From assembly GCF_001447385.1 (NCBI RefSeq), contig NZ_LLWQ01000179.1:1-54682 (forward strand): DNA of 54,682 nucleotides, given 5' to 3'. Origin of the DNA: Paracoccus sp. MKU1. GTDB taxonomy: Bacteria; Pseudomonadota; Alphaproteobacteria; Rhodobacterales; Rhodobacteraceae. Of the stretch, positions 34,069 through 42,254 are shown one piece after another; positions within the stretch are counted from its first letter, which is position 1; each line of letters begins with the position of its first letter. The position numbers were made by a program, and so were the translations under genes. The notes beneath the pieces were generated by a model, which searched no databases, had not been told where the DNA came from, and was given only the letters and a program-made list of their open reading frames with translations.

Positions 34069-36932
34069 CAGACAAGGCTCCATCTAATTGTAAACAGTGT
34101 GGTCAATGCGGGCGTGAGGTTCAACTGATCGGCGATCTCGTCCAGCATCCGCTCCCGCTCGTCATCGATCTCGCGCAGGCGGGTGTAAAGCTGGTGCTGT
34201 AGGTCGTCGACCTGCCGCTGGATCTGCTTGGCCTCGCGCTGCAGCTCCAGCTTGGCCTCAAGGCCTGACGTTGCCCGCGCCAGCTTCTTCTTCTCATTCG
34301 CTTCCTTGGTCAGCGCTTTGATCTGCTGATCAAAGGACACCTTGGCATCGTCGCGCCAGGCGTCGAGGCGTTCTTCCTCCTCGTTCAGGAACTCGCCCAG
34401 ACGCTCCTGCGCGCGGGCGACCACGTGGGTCTGCCGCTCCGCCATGACGCCGGACAGGTGCGCGTCGGGCATGTCGCCGAATGCAGCCCCCGTCACCTCG
34501 GCCGGAACCTGCAACAGACGCTCGACCGTTTCGGAATGAACCTCATGGCCCTGGTCGGTGAAGGCGGCGCAGATGATCTCGTCATAGGTCTTGGCCGGGG
34601 TGTGCAGGGTCAGCCGCGCGACCCGCATCCAGCCAGACTGCCCCCGCAGTTCGGCCACATCCGCCAGATTGCCGGGATAGGCCGCGTAGTCGAACTGCAG
34701 GGAGGCGGGTTCCAGCGGCCGGTCCTTGGCCTGCGCGATCAGCCAATCAGCCAGGCCACCATCGGCGAGGCGGAAGAACCGCCAGCCCCGTTCATCGGCC
34801 TCTGGCCATTCGGTCGACCACGTCTCACCCTCGTAGTCGAAGCGCTGCGCGTGGTCGTCATGAAAGCGAGCATCGGGCAGTTCGGCCCGGGCGAGACCAA
34901 GGAGCGCGCGCTTGAAATCGCCGATGGCAGAGACCACGGCCTCGCGCCGCCCCAGCAGGCGTTCGATCACCCGGTCGTCCAACTCGGCGAGCAGCTTGTT
35001 GCGCGCGTCCTTCTTGGCCTCGTCGATCTCGACGCTGAATTCGGCCTGAAGGCGGTCAAAGGCGGCATTGATCTCGTCATTGGTTCGGCATGACTGGACG
35101 ATGTCGAGAATGCGCCGCTCGATATCGACGCCGGACTCGATGGCGCCAAGGACCTCATCCGAAGACCCGAATACCCCCTCGAAGAGCTTGAACTTCTGTT
35201 CCAGCAGCTGGTGGATGCGCGCCTCGGCGTGGTTCTTGCGGTTCAGGAAGTTGATGACGGTGACGTCGATCTTTTGACCGTAGCGGTGGCAGCGCCCGAT
35301 CCGCTGCTCGACCCGCTGAGGGTTCCAGGGCAAGTCGTAGTTGATCAGCAGGGAGCAGAACTGAAGGTTGATCCCCTCGGCCCCGGACTCGGTGGCGATC
35401 AGGATCGTGCGGTCATTGCGGAAAGCATCGACGATGGCGGCCTTCATATCGGCGGTCTTGGAGCCTGAAACCGCTTCGGTGCCGCGGTGCCTTTCCAGCC
35501 ACTTTTTGTAGATCGCGTTGCTGTCCTTGTCGGAATTCGAGCCGTTGAGAACGACTGTCTGGCCGGGGAAGCCGTTCGCCTCGAGCAGGTCGCGCAGGTA
35601 GGACTGGGTGCGGACGGACTCGGTGAAGATCACCGCCTTGCGCTGCCCACCCTTGCCGACGATTTCGGTCAGGACATGCGGCAGGCATTCGAGCAACGCC
35701 CGGCCCTTCGCGTTGTCCGCGATGGAAATCGCCAAATCGCGATAGCGGGTCAGTTCGTCGATCTCGGCCTGCAACTTCTTGGGATCGATGCGCTCGATGG
35801 CGTCGTCCTCGTGATCCTCGACGGCATCCGCTTCGGCGCCCTCGCCCGCATCACGCCAGTCTTCCGCCTCTTCCGCGAAGCCGTCGATATCGTCGAGCGT
35901 CTCGTCATCGACGATGAGCTTGCCCTGTAGTCGCTTGACCATCTTGTCGAGGGTTTGGGCCACGGCGAAGGACGACGATCCGAGGATCTTCCGCAGCATC
36001 AGCGTCACGAGGTGCCGCCCGTTCTGCCCGAGTGCGATCGTGTCGGTCCTCTGGAGGTATGCCGACATCAGGTCATAGAGGTCTGTCTCCAGCCGGGCGG
36101 GCGTGAAGTCGAAGGTCTTGGCCAGACGGTTGGTATAGTTGATCAGGCCGGCCTTCTGCACCTGCCGCCGAAGCGTCCGCTTGCAGATCGGCTCGAGGCG
36201 GCGCGCAAGCAGTGCTTGCGAAGCGACCTCTTCACGACCGCCGAACTCGGCGCGGAAGGCCTGTTCCGAGCCGAAATAGGTATCGTCGATGATGCTGATC
36301 AGCCCAAACAGCTCCATCAGGTTGTTCTGGAGTGGTGTGGCCGTGAGTAGGAGCTTTTGTCGACCGGCCAACGCGTCACGCAGAACGGCAGCCCGAGAGG
36401 TTTCCGCGGCCCGGTAGACGTTTCGGAGTTTGTGGGCTTCGTCGAACACGACCAGGTGCCATGGGACCATCCGGATTGCGTCAGCCATCCGGGCTGCAAA
36501 TTCGTAGGAAAGGATGATGATGCCTTCCGCCCGACCGATAGGGCTTGGACGCCCAGCGGCCTTGATCTCCTTGAGCCTTTTGGAATCGAGGATTTCGGAA
36601 GGGAGTGAGAACTTTTCCATGAGCTCCGCTGCCCACTGCTTGCGAAGCGAGGCCGGAACGACAAGAAGCAGGTTCCGTTGCCGACTCCACCAATACTGGC
36701 TCAAGACCAGGGCCGCCTCGATCGTCTTGCCGAGGCCGACTTCGTCAGCAAGCAGGACCCCTTTCGACAATGGCGATCTGAGCGCGAACATGGCCGCATC
36801 GACCTGGTGCGGGTTGAGATCCACACGTGCCGAAGAAAGGGATTGGGTGAGCGCATCACCGTCCTCGAAGCCTTCCCGGGTCAGGAAGTTGGCGAAATAC
36901 TTCGCCTGATGCTGACTAAAGCTTCGCTGCAC
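34068..36932 (-). CDS. SNF2-family helicase at the head of the type III-like operon (GTG start)
   Basis: This 954-aa SF2 translocase has LADEVGLGKTIEAALVLSQY (Walker A) near residue 64, VVFDEAHKLRNVYR (DEAH) near 160, LTATPLQNNLMELFGL near 200, IFTESVRTQSYLRDLLEANG near 440, TESGAEGINLQFCSLLINYD, and QRIGRCHRYGQKIDV (motif VI) near 544. The last 120 residues form a coiled coil rich in Lys, Glu and Gln (QREAKQIQRQVDDLQHQL). No nuclease motif is visible. The start is GTG at 36932 with a strong AGGAGG ten bases upstream, inside the end of the Phd-like gene, so it is coupled to that regulator, and its stop overlaps the mod start. The tight packing with mod and res argues that the SNF2 protein is part of the restriction system and not a neighbour by chance. 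Confidence 0.87.
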   Translation of the reverse strand: MQRSFSQHQAKYFANFLTREGFEDGDALTQSLSSARVDLNPHQVDAAMFALRSPLSKGVLLADEVGLGKTIEAALVLSQYWWSRQRNLLLVVPASLRKQWAAELMEKFSLPSEILDSKRLKEIKAAGRPSPIGRAEGIIILSYEFAARMADAIRMVPWHLVVFDEAHKLRNVYRAAETSRAAVLRDALAGRQKLLLTATPLQNNLMELFGLISIIDDTYFGSEQAFRAEFGGREEVASQALLARRLEPICKRTLRRQVQKAGLINYTNRLAKTFDFTPARLETDLYDLMSAYLQRTDTIALGQNGRHLVTLMLRKILGSSSFAVAQTLDKMVKRLQGKLIVDDETLDDIDGFAEEAEDWRDAGEGAEADAVEDHEDDAIERIDPKKLQAEIDELTRYRDLAISIADNAKGRALLECLPHVLTEIVGKGGQRKAVIFTESVRTQSYLRDLLEANGFPGQTVVLNGSNSDKDSNAIYKKWLERHRGTEAVSGSKTADMKAAIVDAFRNDRTILIATESGAEGINLQFCSLLINYDLPWNPQRVEQRIGRCHRYGQKIDVTVINFLNRKNHAEARIHQLLEQKFKLFEGVFGSSDEVLGAIESGVDIERRILDIVQSCRTNDEINAAFDRLQAEFSVEIDEAKKDARNKLLAELDDRVIERLLGRREAVVSAIGDFKRALLGLARAELPDARFHDDHAQRFDYEGETWSTEWPEADERGWRFFRLADGGLADWLIAQAKDRPLEPASLQFDYAAYPGNLADVAELRGQSGWMRVARLTLHTPAKTYDEIICAAFTDQGHEVHSETVERLLQVPAEVTGAAFGDMPDAHLSGVMAERQTHVVARAQERLGEFLNEEEERLDAWRDDAKVSFDQQIKALTKEANEKKKLARATSGLEAKLELQREAKQIQRQVDDLQHQLYTRLREIDDERERMLDEIADQLNLTPALTTLFTIRWSLV

Positions 36933-36937
36933 CGTGC

Positions 36938-37141
36938 TTAGCCCTCCTGCTCATCTCGCGTGGGCTTTTGATTGCTCTTGCCCGACCGCAGCGCTTGTTC
37001 GGCAAGCCGCTCATATTCTTCTACCGCCACCACCACGACTACCCCCCTGCCGTGCTTCTCGATCATCACCGGCTCAGCGCGTGCAGTGTCGATCAGTAAC
37101 CCGAATGCATTCTTGGCCTCTCTAGCGGACATAGTTCGCAT
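36938..37141 (-). CDS. Phd/YefM-like antitoxin-type regulator without a toxin
   Basis: This 67-aa protein begins MRTMSAREAKNAFGLLIDTA and continues RAEPVMIEKHGRGVVVVVAV, the Phd/YefM DNA-binding fold (start helix with SAREAKNAFG, then the hairpin VMIEKHGRG). Phd proteins bind palindromic operators and repress their own promoter. No RelE/Doc/Fic-type toxin follows; the next gene, five bases on, is an SNF2 helicase. The start at 37141 has AAAGGA seven bases upstream, and an in-frame ATG at 37162 would put that site inside the gene. A consensus-like promoter and an inverted repeat lie just upstream. The likely role is transcriptional control of the whole defence operon, an inference from position. 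Confidence 0.78.
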   Translation of the reverse strand: MRTMSAREAKNAFGLLIDTARAEPVMIEKHGRGVVVVVAVEEYERLAEQALRSGKSNQKPTRDEQEG

Positions 37142-37209
37142 GACAGCGTCCTTTCGGGACAATTTAGCTACCCTTTGAATCGCTCACGAAAGCCATACCG
37201 GCTTACAAC

Positions 37210-37257
37210 AGCACGTTACGGGAGTGCTATTTTGTCCATTATGGCCACATATGGCAA
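37210..37257 (-). promoter_or_regulatory. Probable promoter and operator of the defence operon
   Basis: Read on the minus strand, TTGCCA (37257-37252) and CAAAAT (37234-37229) form a -35/-10 pair with 17-base spacing, matching the consensus in five and four of six positions. Directly downstream, AGCAC-N9-GTGCT (37210-37228) is an inverted repeat over the expected start point, and GCCA-N4-TGGC (37244-37255) overlaps the -35 region. This is a natural place for the Phd-like protein to bind and autoregulate. A second perfect palindrome, GGAGCGACGCTCC, lies further upstream at 37280-37292. Confidence 0.45.
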
Positions 37258-37349
37258 GCTTGGAACAGCGACTGATCGGGGAGCGACGCTCCTTCAAGCT
37301 CTTGTTCTACTGCGTCCAGGCTAGCTGAGAAGAAACCTCAGGGAGCACT

Positions 37350-38324
37350 CTAACTTGATGGGGCGCGCTTCGCCATTGAACGCGCCATGCTCAGCAGCCG
37401 ACGGCTCGCCGGGTTGTCGTTGCGTGCCGACCAAACCACGCTGAACGGCAGGACCTCTCCAGCGAGCACTCGATATACAATGCCCCGGAACTGCGCGCCG
37501 ATGGTTGCCTCGCTCGTCAGGGTCAGGCCTCGCCCAAGGGCCACCAGCGACAATAGGTTGTCACGGCCGACCTTCTGGAACTGGATATCGGGATGGCGCC
37601 CGAGGTCGGAAAGATGCGCGACGAGGTAGTCGTGAATCTCGGGGCCCGGTGGGGCGTCACTGACAATGAAGGGCTCACGGGCGATGTCCGACCACGCCAG
37701 GTAGGCCTTCGCTGCGAGGGGGTGACCTTCGGGCAGGACGACAAAGACCCGTTCGAACCAGAGTTGCTCGGTTTCGCATCCGTCCCGGGGACCTGCCCCG
37801 GTGACGAAGGCGGCGTCTAGTTCGAGGTTGCACACGGCCGCGACATGTTCGGCCGGGTCGCCGTCGACCAGATGGACCCGGACCTTGGGGTGCTGTTTTC
37901 CAAAGGCACCCAGCAGGTCGAACAAGAAACCGGATGCAAGCGAGGAGAAGATGCCGACCTTCAGGACCCCTTCCTCCGCCCGGCCGACCGCGGCAACGCG
38001 CGTCACTCCGATGTCGATCTGGCGGAGCGCGTGGCGGGCGCTCGGCATGAACTCCTGCCCTGCGACAGTCAGACGGACGCCGCCGTGCGATCGTTGGAAC
38101 AGAGAGGCACCAAGTTCATCCTCGAGATCCCGGATGCGCCGGCTGATCGAGGATTCCTGAATGGACAGGGCTGCGGCCGCCTTGCGGAAGCTCCCGTAAT
38201 CGGCGGCGGCAAGAAAGTACCTGAGTTGCCGGAGCCTGACGGGTGCCCTTCCCCCGCCCGTAGGGACAAGCCGCGGCTGGGCGGTGTTACCAGAACGGCC
38301 TTGACTGTCCCGGTCCCCAGCCAT
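37350..38324 (-). CDS. LysR-family transcriptional regulator
   Basis: This 324-aa protein has an N-terminal winged helix at about residues 30-90 (LRQLRYFLAAADYGSFRKAA, then IQESSISRRIRDLEDELGAS) and a periplasmic-binding-protein-like effector domain (VLKVGIFSSLASGFLFDLLG, then FIVSDAPPGPEIHDYLVAHL). About 30 residues precede the usual LysR start, and no later start codon is available in a sensible place, so ATG 38324 is kept. The gene is divergent from a TetR gene, and both lie beside the trb operon, as on other alphaproteobacterial conjugative elements. It could control transfer or the neighbouring genes; the effector is unknown. It also marks the return of element backbone to the left of the trb genes. 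Confidence 0.88.
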   Translation of the reverse strand: MAGDRDSQGRSGNTAQPRLVPTGGGRAPVRLRQLRYFLAAADYGSFRKAAAALSIQESSISRRIRDLEDELGASLFQRSHGGVRLTVAGQEFMPSARHALRQIDIGVTRVAAVGRAEEGVLKVGIFSSLASGFLFDLLGAFGKQHPKVRVHLVDGDPAEHVAAVCNLELDAAFVTGAGPRDGCETEQLWFERVFVVLPEGHPLAAKAYLAWSDIAREPFIVSDAPPGPEIHDYLVAHLSDLGRHPDIQFQKVGRDNLLSLVALGRGLTLTSEATIGAQFRGIVYRVLAGEVLPFSVVWSARNDNPASRRLLSMARSMAKRAPSS

Positions 38325-38470
38325 GTCGGCTCATCCAGAGCCGCGGCCGGCGACAAGACGACGCGCCATGAGGGTGATCCCATTATCCTGCGGGTCCAGC
38401 AGGGAACCGTCTACCATTTGGCGCAGCTCGACTCGGTCTGTCCCCATCACCGCCGCACCCCTTAAAAGTT

Positions 38471-38539
38471 AACGTCGTTCATTTATGGATGCTGCCGCTT
38501 GACATCCGGAGCGTCAACGAAAAAAATAAACGTCATTCA
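38471..38539 (+). promoter_or_regulatory. Promoter of the tetR gene flanked by direct repeats
   Basis: TTGACA at 38499-38504 and AAAAAT at 38522-38527 form a -35/-10 pair with 17-base spacing. An 11-base direct repeat, AACGTCGTTCA at 38471-38481 and AACGTCATTCA at 38529-38539 (one mismatch), brackets this promoter. The first copy contains the palindrome AACG-T-CGTT. The repeats are good candidates for the TetR-type operator and could also serve LysR control of the divergent gene. Confidence 0.5.
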
Positions 38540-38567
38540 GTAATCACGCAAAGTTGCGGGGACTTCG

Positions 38568-39200
38568 ATGGCCCGCCCCCGGAAGGCGCAGGAACTCGAC
38601 ATCGGCCGCCGTGCGGTCGAGGAGACCATCAGGCTGGTCGCGCAAAGGGGCGATTTCGATGTGCCGCTGACAGAGGTCGCACTAGCCGTCGGATGCACGG
38701 CGCCTGCGCTCTACGGTCATTTCCGCAACAAGTGCGCGCTGCTCATCGCCATGCGGGATGAAGGCTTCAACCGCCTCTACGAGGTGAAGGCTGCGGTTTC
38801 CGAGCGCATGCGGTCAGATCCCTTCGGCTATCTCCGCGAGGGCAGTTACGCCTATGCGCGCTTCGCCCTCCACAATCCGACCCTTTACCGGCTGATGTTC
38901 TCCCCGCCCCCGAAGCTCGGGGTCGGGGACGATCCCTGGTCGAGCGAGAACGGCCGCCGGGTTCTGGCGCTGCTGCTGAACGGCCTGCGGGAGTCGCAGG
39001 ACCACGGCTATCTGCCGGGCGCGGATCTGCGGCGTCAGGGATTGATGTTCTGGTCGACGGTGCACGGCGCGGTCAGCCTCAACCTCGAAAACCAGGCGAT
39101 GGATCCGGCCGCCAAATGGGACGCGACACGGGACGTCATCGACACGCTGATGGAGATGATCGCGGCGACCGGGCGGCGCAATCCACCGGCTGGATCATGA
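38568..39200 (+). CDS. TetR/AcrR-family transcriptional regulator
   Basis: This 210-aa protein has the TetR helix-turn-helix at residues 12-60 (IGRRAVEETIRLVAQRGDFD, LTEVALAVGCTAPALYGHFR, NKCALLIAM). A helical ligand domain ends in a TetR_C-type segment (FWSTVHGAVSLNLENQAM). TetR proteins repress nearby promoters until a ligand binds. The gene is divergent from lysR and converges on the DUF2274 gene at the end of the trb operon, with a six-base overlap of the two 3' ends. The promoter is bracketed by direct repeats, suggesting autorepression. A weak Shine-Dalgarno (GGGGAC) precedes ATG 38568. The target beyond itself is unknown; transfer genes or lysR are the obvious candidates. Confidence 0.88.
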   Translation: MARPRKAQELDIGRRAVEETIRLVAQRGDFDVPLTEVALAVGCTAPALYGHFRNKCALLIAMRDEGFNRLYEVKAAVSERMRSDPFGYLREGSYAYARFALHNPTLYRLMFSPPPKLGVGDDPWSSENGRRVLALLLNGLRESQDHGYLPGADLRRQGLMFWSTVHGAVSLNLENQAMDPAAKWDATRDVIDTLMEMIAATGRRNPPAGS

Positions 39201-39416
39201 TCGGGGTTTGCGGGACCGGGCAAAGCCTCGGTCCGTGGCCATGAATCGCTCAAGCATCGGCACGATCAGCTTGACCGGATCCGAGACCGGCTGGCCGGTT
39301 TCCCCGGCCAGAACCTCGGCATAGGCGAGAAGATCGCGATGCAGCGGCCCGGGCAGTTCAACACTCACCTTCACGGGCCTGTCGTCGACGAGGGGGCCGA
39401 GTTTCAGCTTGGTCAT
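39195..39416 (-). CDS. DUF2274 protein at the end of the trb operon
   Basis: This 73-aa protein begins MTKLKLGPLVDDRPVKVSVE and continues LPGPLHRDLLAYAEVLAGET, with a ribbon-helix-helix-like pattern and a basic tail (GFARSRKPRS). DUF2274 genes regularly follow trbI in alphaproteobacterial conjugative regions. The ATG lies two bases after the trbI stop, so it is part of the same operon. The fold suggests a small DNA-binding or regulatory role, but this has not been shown to my knowledge. High confidence in family. Confidence 0.85.
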   Translation of the reverse strand: MTKLKLGPLVDDRPVKVSVELPGPLHRDLLAYAEVLAGETGQPVSDPVKLIVPMLERFMATDRGFARSRKPRS

Positions 39417-39418
39417 GG

Positions 39419-40558
39419 TCAGTTCCTGTAAGGCTCGAGGACGAGGTCGCGGGTGACGATCACCCGGACCGGAAAGCCCGGCCGGATGGTCAGCGTCGGC
39501 GCGACCTGCAACTGGCGCTGGACGATCGCCTGTCCGGCCTGATTGATCGTGTCCTGCGCCCCGTCGCGCAGGGCCTGGATCAGGCGATCCTCTTCATCGG
39601 CGGCATGCTCCGCCCCGACGGCGAGCAGCGTGGAAAGGCCCGCCGCCTGCAACAGCTCCGCCCAGTGGTAATCGACGCCGTCCTCTAGGCCCGCGAAACC
39701 TGAAGCATCCGCACCGGGCTGCCGTTCCAGCACAATGGAGCGGCCGTTGGGCAGGATGAGGCGGTTCCAGACCAGCAGGACGCGGCGCTGGCCAAAGGTC
39801 ACGCCCGCATCGTATGCCCCGATCAGGCGTGTGCCCTGCGGGATCAGAAGCAGGCTTCCGGTCGGGCTGTCGTAGACGTTTTCGGTGACCTGGGCGGTGA
39901 TCTGACCCGGAAGATCGGACCTTATGCCCGTGATCAGCGCGGCGGGGATCACCGCCCCCGTCTGCAGGATGTAGGGCGACGCCGGTGCCATGACGCGGTC
40001 CAGCGCGACGACCTGCCGGTCGGTCGGGCCGGTCAAGAACGCAGTCTGGCTGTCCTGCGCGGGCACCTGACCCGGAAGCCCGGCGAGACCGAAGTCCGCA
40101 AGACCGGGAGCGGTCCCCGGACCCGCACTCGGCCTTGGGCCAGACTGGAAGAAGACCGAGCTCAGGCGCGCGGCCTCCTCCTCGGCGCGGCGGCGCTCTT
40201 CGTCAGGATCGACGGCAGGCATCGCCATCGCAGAGGGAGCAATGGGCTGCCCCCGGTTCTGGGCATCGAGGATCGGCCCGCCGAGATCGCCGGGAAGCGG
40301 CGGCCCGAGGAGCGGGCCGGTGTAATCGCGCGGCAGGCCGGTCAGCCCGTCGGCGGTGGGGCGGTTGTCGATCGAATAGAGCTCTTCGCCGCTCGGCCCC
40401 GGATCGCGTGTCTGCAGCGCATAGATCAGCGCCCCCCCGATGCCGACGAGCGCCACAGCGCCGACACCCGCCAGAACCTTGCGTGACAGGCGCGTCACGC
40501 GCGGCGGTTCCGCACGCAGGCGCATGGGCTCGACAGTCGCGTTGGTGTTGTCGGTCAT
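39419..40558 (-). CDS. trbI: TrbI, type IV secretion inner-membrane/core component (VirB10-like)
   Basis: This 379-aa protein has a short cytosolic start, one membrane segment (VLAGVGAVALVGIGGALIYA, about residues 29-48), a proline-rich periplasmic linker, and the conserved VirB10/TrbI C-terminal domain. That domain contains LQTGAVIPAALITGIRSDLP, LLIPQGTRLIGAYDAGVTFG, and RILLVW-NRLILPNG-like residues. TrbI spans the envelope and links the inner-membrane energy source to the outer-membrane pore of the mating channel. Its start overlaps the trbG stop (ATGA). Length and motifs are complete. Confidence 0.93.
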   Translation of the reverse strand: MTDNTNATVEPMRLRAEPPRVTRLSRKVLAGVGAVALVGIGGALIYALQTRDPGPSGEELYSIDNRPTADGLTGLPRDYTGPLLGPPLPGDLGGPILDAQNRGQPIAPSAMAMPAVDPDEERRRAEEEAARLSSVFFQSGPRPSAGPGTAPGLADFGLAGLPGQVPAQDSQTAFLTGPTDRQVVALDRVMAPASPYILQTGAVIPAALITGIRSDLPGQITAQVTENVYDSPTGSLLLIPQGTRLIGAYDAGVTFGQRRVLLVWNRLILPNGRSIVLERQPGADASGFAGLEDGVDYHWAELLQAAGLSTLLAVGAEHAADEEDRLIQALRDGAQDTINQAGQAIVQRQLQVAPTLTIRPGFPVRVIVTRDLVLEPYRN

Positions 40559-41568
40559 GTTGGGGCCTCCCCGGTCGCAGCTGGGCGCACCTCAGCTTGC
40601 TGCGGCTCGATCCGCAGGATGCGAACGACCTGCTGGCGCTCACCACTGCCGAGGCGCAGTTCCGCGACGCCGAAGAGTCGATCCACGATCAGGACATTCT
40701 GGTGGATGCGGCTGTTGACGATCTGTGTCTCGCCATCCGACCCGATGACGAAGAGCGGCGGCATTTCGCCCTGCACGATGCCCCGCGGGAAGACGACATA
40801 GACCCGCCGGCCGTCATCGAAGACCGAGATCGGCCGCCAGGGCGGGCTGCCCCCGGTCAACCCGTAGCGGTAGTTCCGCGCCGCCTCGACCGGAATCTGG
40901 GGCGCGGCCGGTACGGCGTGGCGCTGCCCCGGTGGGGGTGCGGGATAGGCCCAGGCCACGGCAGGCATGTAGAGTGCTTCCTCAGCCCGAAGCTCGATCA
41001 TGTAGGTCCGCCGGTCGGTGGTGATGACGAGGTTCGTCGAGATGTCCGGGCGGGTCGGCTTGACGAGGATATGGACGCGGCGGCTCATACCGCTCCCGCT
41101 TTCGGTGTCGCCGATGATCCAGCGCGCGGTATCACCCGCTGCGATCGGCCCGGCGCCGGTCAGGCTCTCTCCTGGTTCGAGGGCGATGTTGGTGATCTGA
41201 CCGGGCGCGGCATAGACCTGATAGAGGGCACCATCGGACCAGGGATAGATCTGGATGGCGTTGTAGTACCCCTCGCGGCGCGGCTCGACACGCGCGGCGG
41301 CATTGGCGTTTTCCACGCGACCGGCGGGCGTTCCGGCCTCCGGTCCGCCCCGCGCGACCGTCCAGGCCGGGGGCACATGCAAGGGGCGCGGTCGATCATC
41401 CGTGACCGCCGCAGGAACCGTCGGCAAGGGCGGGACATCGGCATCATAGCTGAACTGCGGATTTGGACGCGATGCGCAGCCTGCAAGGGCGGTTGCTGCC
41501 AGCAAAGCCGCAATCGCGGGCGTGCGCAGCGCCGAAGGCCAAGACATGCAGATTGTGGGAACGGTCAT
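40555..41568 (-). CDS. trbG: TrbG, VirB9-like outer-membrane core lipoprotein
   Basis: This 337-aa protein has a signal peptide with a lipobox (TPAIAALLAATALAGCASRP, Cys near residue 31), so it is probably a lipoprotein. The VirB9/CagX-type region contains YNAIQIYPWSDGALYQVYAA, TRPDISTNLVITTDRRTYMI and, near the end, DGRRVYVVFPRGIVQGEMPP. TrbG forms the periplasmic/outer-membrane part of the mating-pair core with TrbI. Four-base overlaps at both ends place it firmly in the operon. A second ATG seven codons in is also possible. Confidence 0.92.
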   Translation of the reverse strand: MTVPTICMSWPSALRTPAIAALLAATALAGCASRPNPQFSYDADVPPLPTVPAAVTDDRPRPLHVPPAWTVARGGPEAGTPAGRVENANAAARVEPRREGYYNAIQIYPWSDGALYQVYAAPGQITNIALEPGESLTGAGPIAAGDTARWIIGDTESGSGMSRRVHILVKPTRPDISTNLVITTDRRTYMIELRAEEALYMPAVAWAYPAPPPGQRHAVPAAPQIPVEAARNYRYGLTGGSPPWRPISVFDDGRRVYVVFPRGIVQGEMPPLFVIGSDGETQIVNSRIHQNVLIVDRLFGVAELRLGSGERQQVVRILRIEPQQAEVRPAATGEAPT

Positions 41569-42254
41569 TGGCTCATCTCCCGTGACCAGTTGATGGCGTT
41601 GACGTAGATGCCCAGCGGATTGACCCGCAGCCGCTCGGCCGTGCGCGGGGTCTGGACCACGATGGTCAGGATCGCCGTCCAGCGCTCGGTCGTGGCCAAT
41701 TGGCCGTTCTCGAAATGCCGCTCGATCCAGGCCACGCGGAAGCTGTCCGGGGAGGCGCGGATGACGCTGGAGACCTCGACGGAGACCTGCTGCCGGCCGA
41801 CGCGGCTGAAGGGGTCATTGGCGCGGGCATAGTCGTTGAGGGCTGCAGCTCCGCGGTCCGTCGTCCAGTCATAGGCCCGCAGCCAGTTCTGCCGCACGAT
41901 GATCGGATCGGCAGGAATGGCACGCACCTGTTCGATGAACCGGCCAAGATGCCAGGCGATCTGGGGATCGGTGGGCCTGTAGTTTTCTGCCGCCGGGGCC
42001 ACGGTCTGCGCCTGCCCCAGATTGTCGACCTGCACCACCCAGGGCACGACGGTGCCACGCGCGGATTGCCAGACCAGCGCCGAGGCGAAGCCGCCTGCGA
42101 GGATCAGGCAGCCGAAGGCCATGTACCGCCAGTTCCTGGCCTGAACGCGGGCGGAACCGATCCGCTCGTCCCAAACCTGGGCGGCCTTCTGATAGGGGGT
42201 CTCGGGCTCCGGGGATTTCCCGTAATGGGGGCTGGGTCTCTTGAAGATGTTCAT
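41565..42254 (-). CDS. trbF: TrbF, VirB8-like inner-membrane assembly factor
   Basis: This 229-aa protein has a cytosolic N-terminus (SPHYGKSPEPETPYQKAAQV), one membrane segment near residues 44-65 (YMAFGCLILAGGFASALVWQ), and a periplasmic VirB8-like domain (QIAWHLGRFIEQVRAIPADP, then RWTAILTIVVQTPRTAERLR). It nucleates assembly of the type IV secretion channel. The ATG overlaps the trbL stop (TGATG) and the stop overlaps the trbG start. Complete and typical in length. Confidence 0.93.
   Translation of the reverse strand: MNIFKRPSPHYGKSPEPETPYQKAAQVWDERIGSARVQARNWRYMAFGCLILAGGFASALVWQSARGTVVPWVVQVDNLGQAQTVAPAAENYRPTDPQIAWHLGRFIEQVRAIPADPIIVRQNWLRAYDWTTDRGAAALNDYARANDPFSRVGRQQVSVEVSSVIRASPDSFRVAWIERHFENGQLATTERWTAILTIVVQTPRTAERLRVNPLGIYVNAINWSREMSQ

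Noticed and set aside
19259..36932. Calling the block DISARM or BREX
   Set aside because: No DrmA/DrmB (DUF1998), PLD nuclease, PglZ, BrxC or BrxL features were seen; the SNF2 plus methyltransferase overlap alone is not enough.
15799..37293. CGCTCCT shared by the dinB junction (15799-15805) and DNA near the right end of the cargo (37287-37293) as an att core
   Set aside because: Seven bases are expected by chance at this length and composition, and the exact ends of the cargo are not defined.
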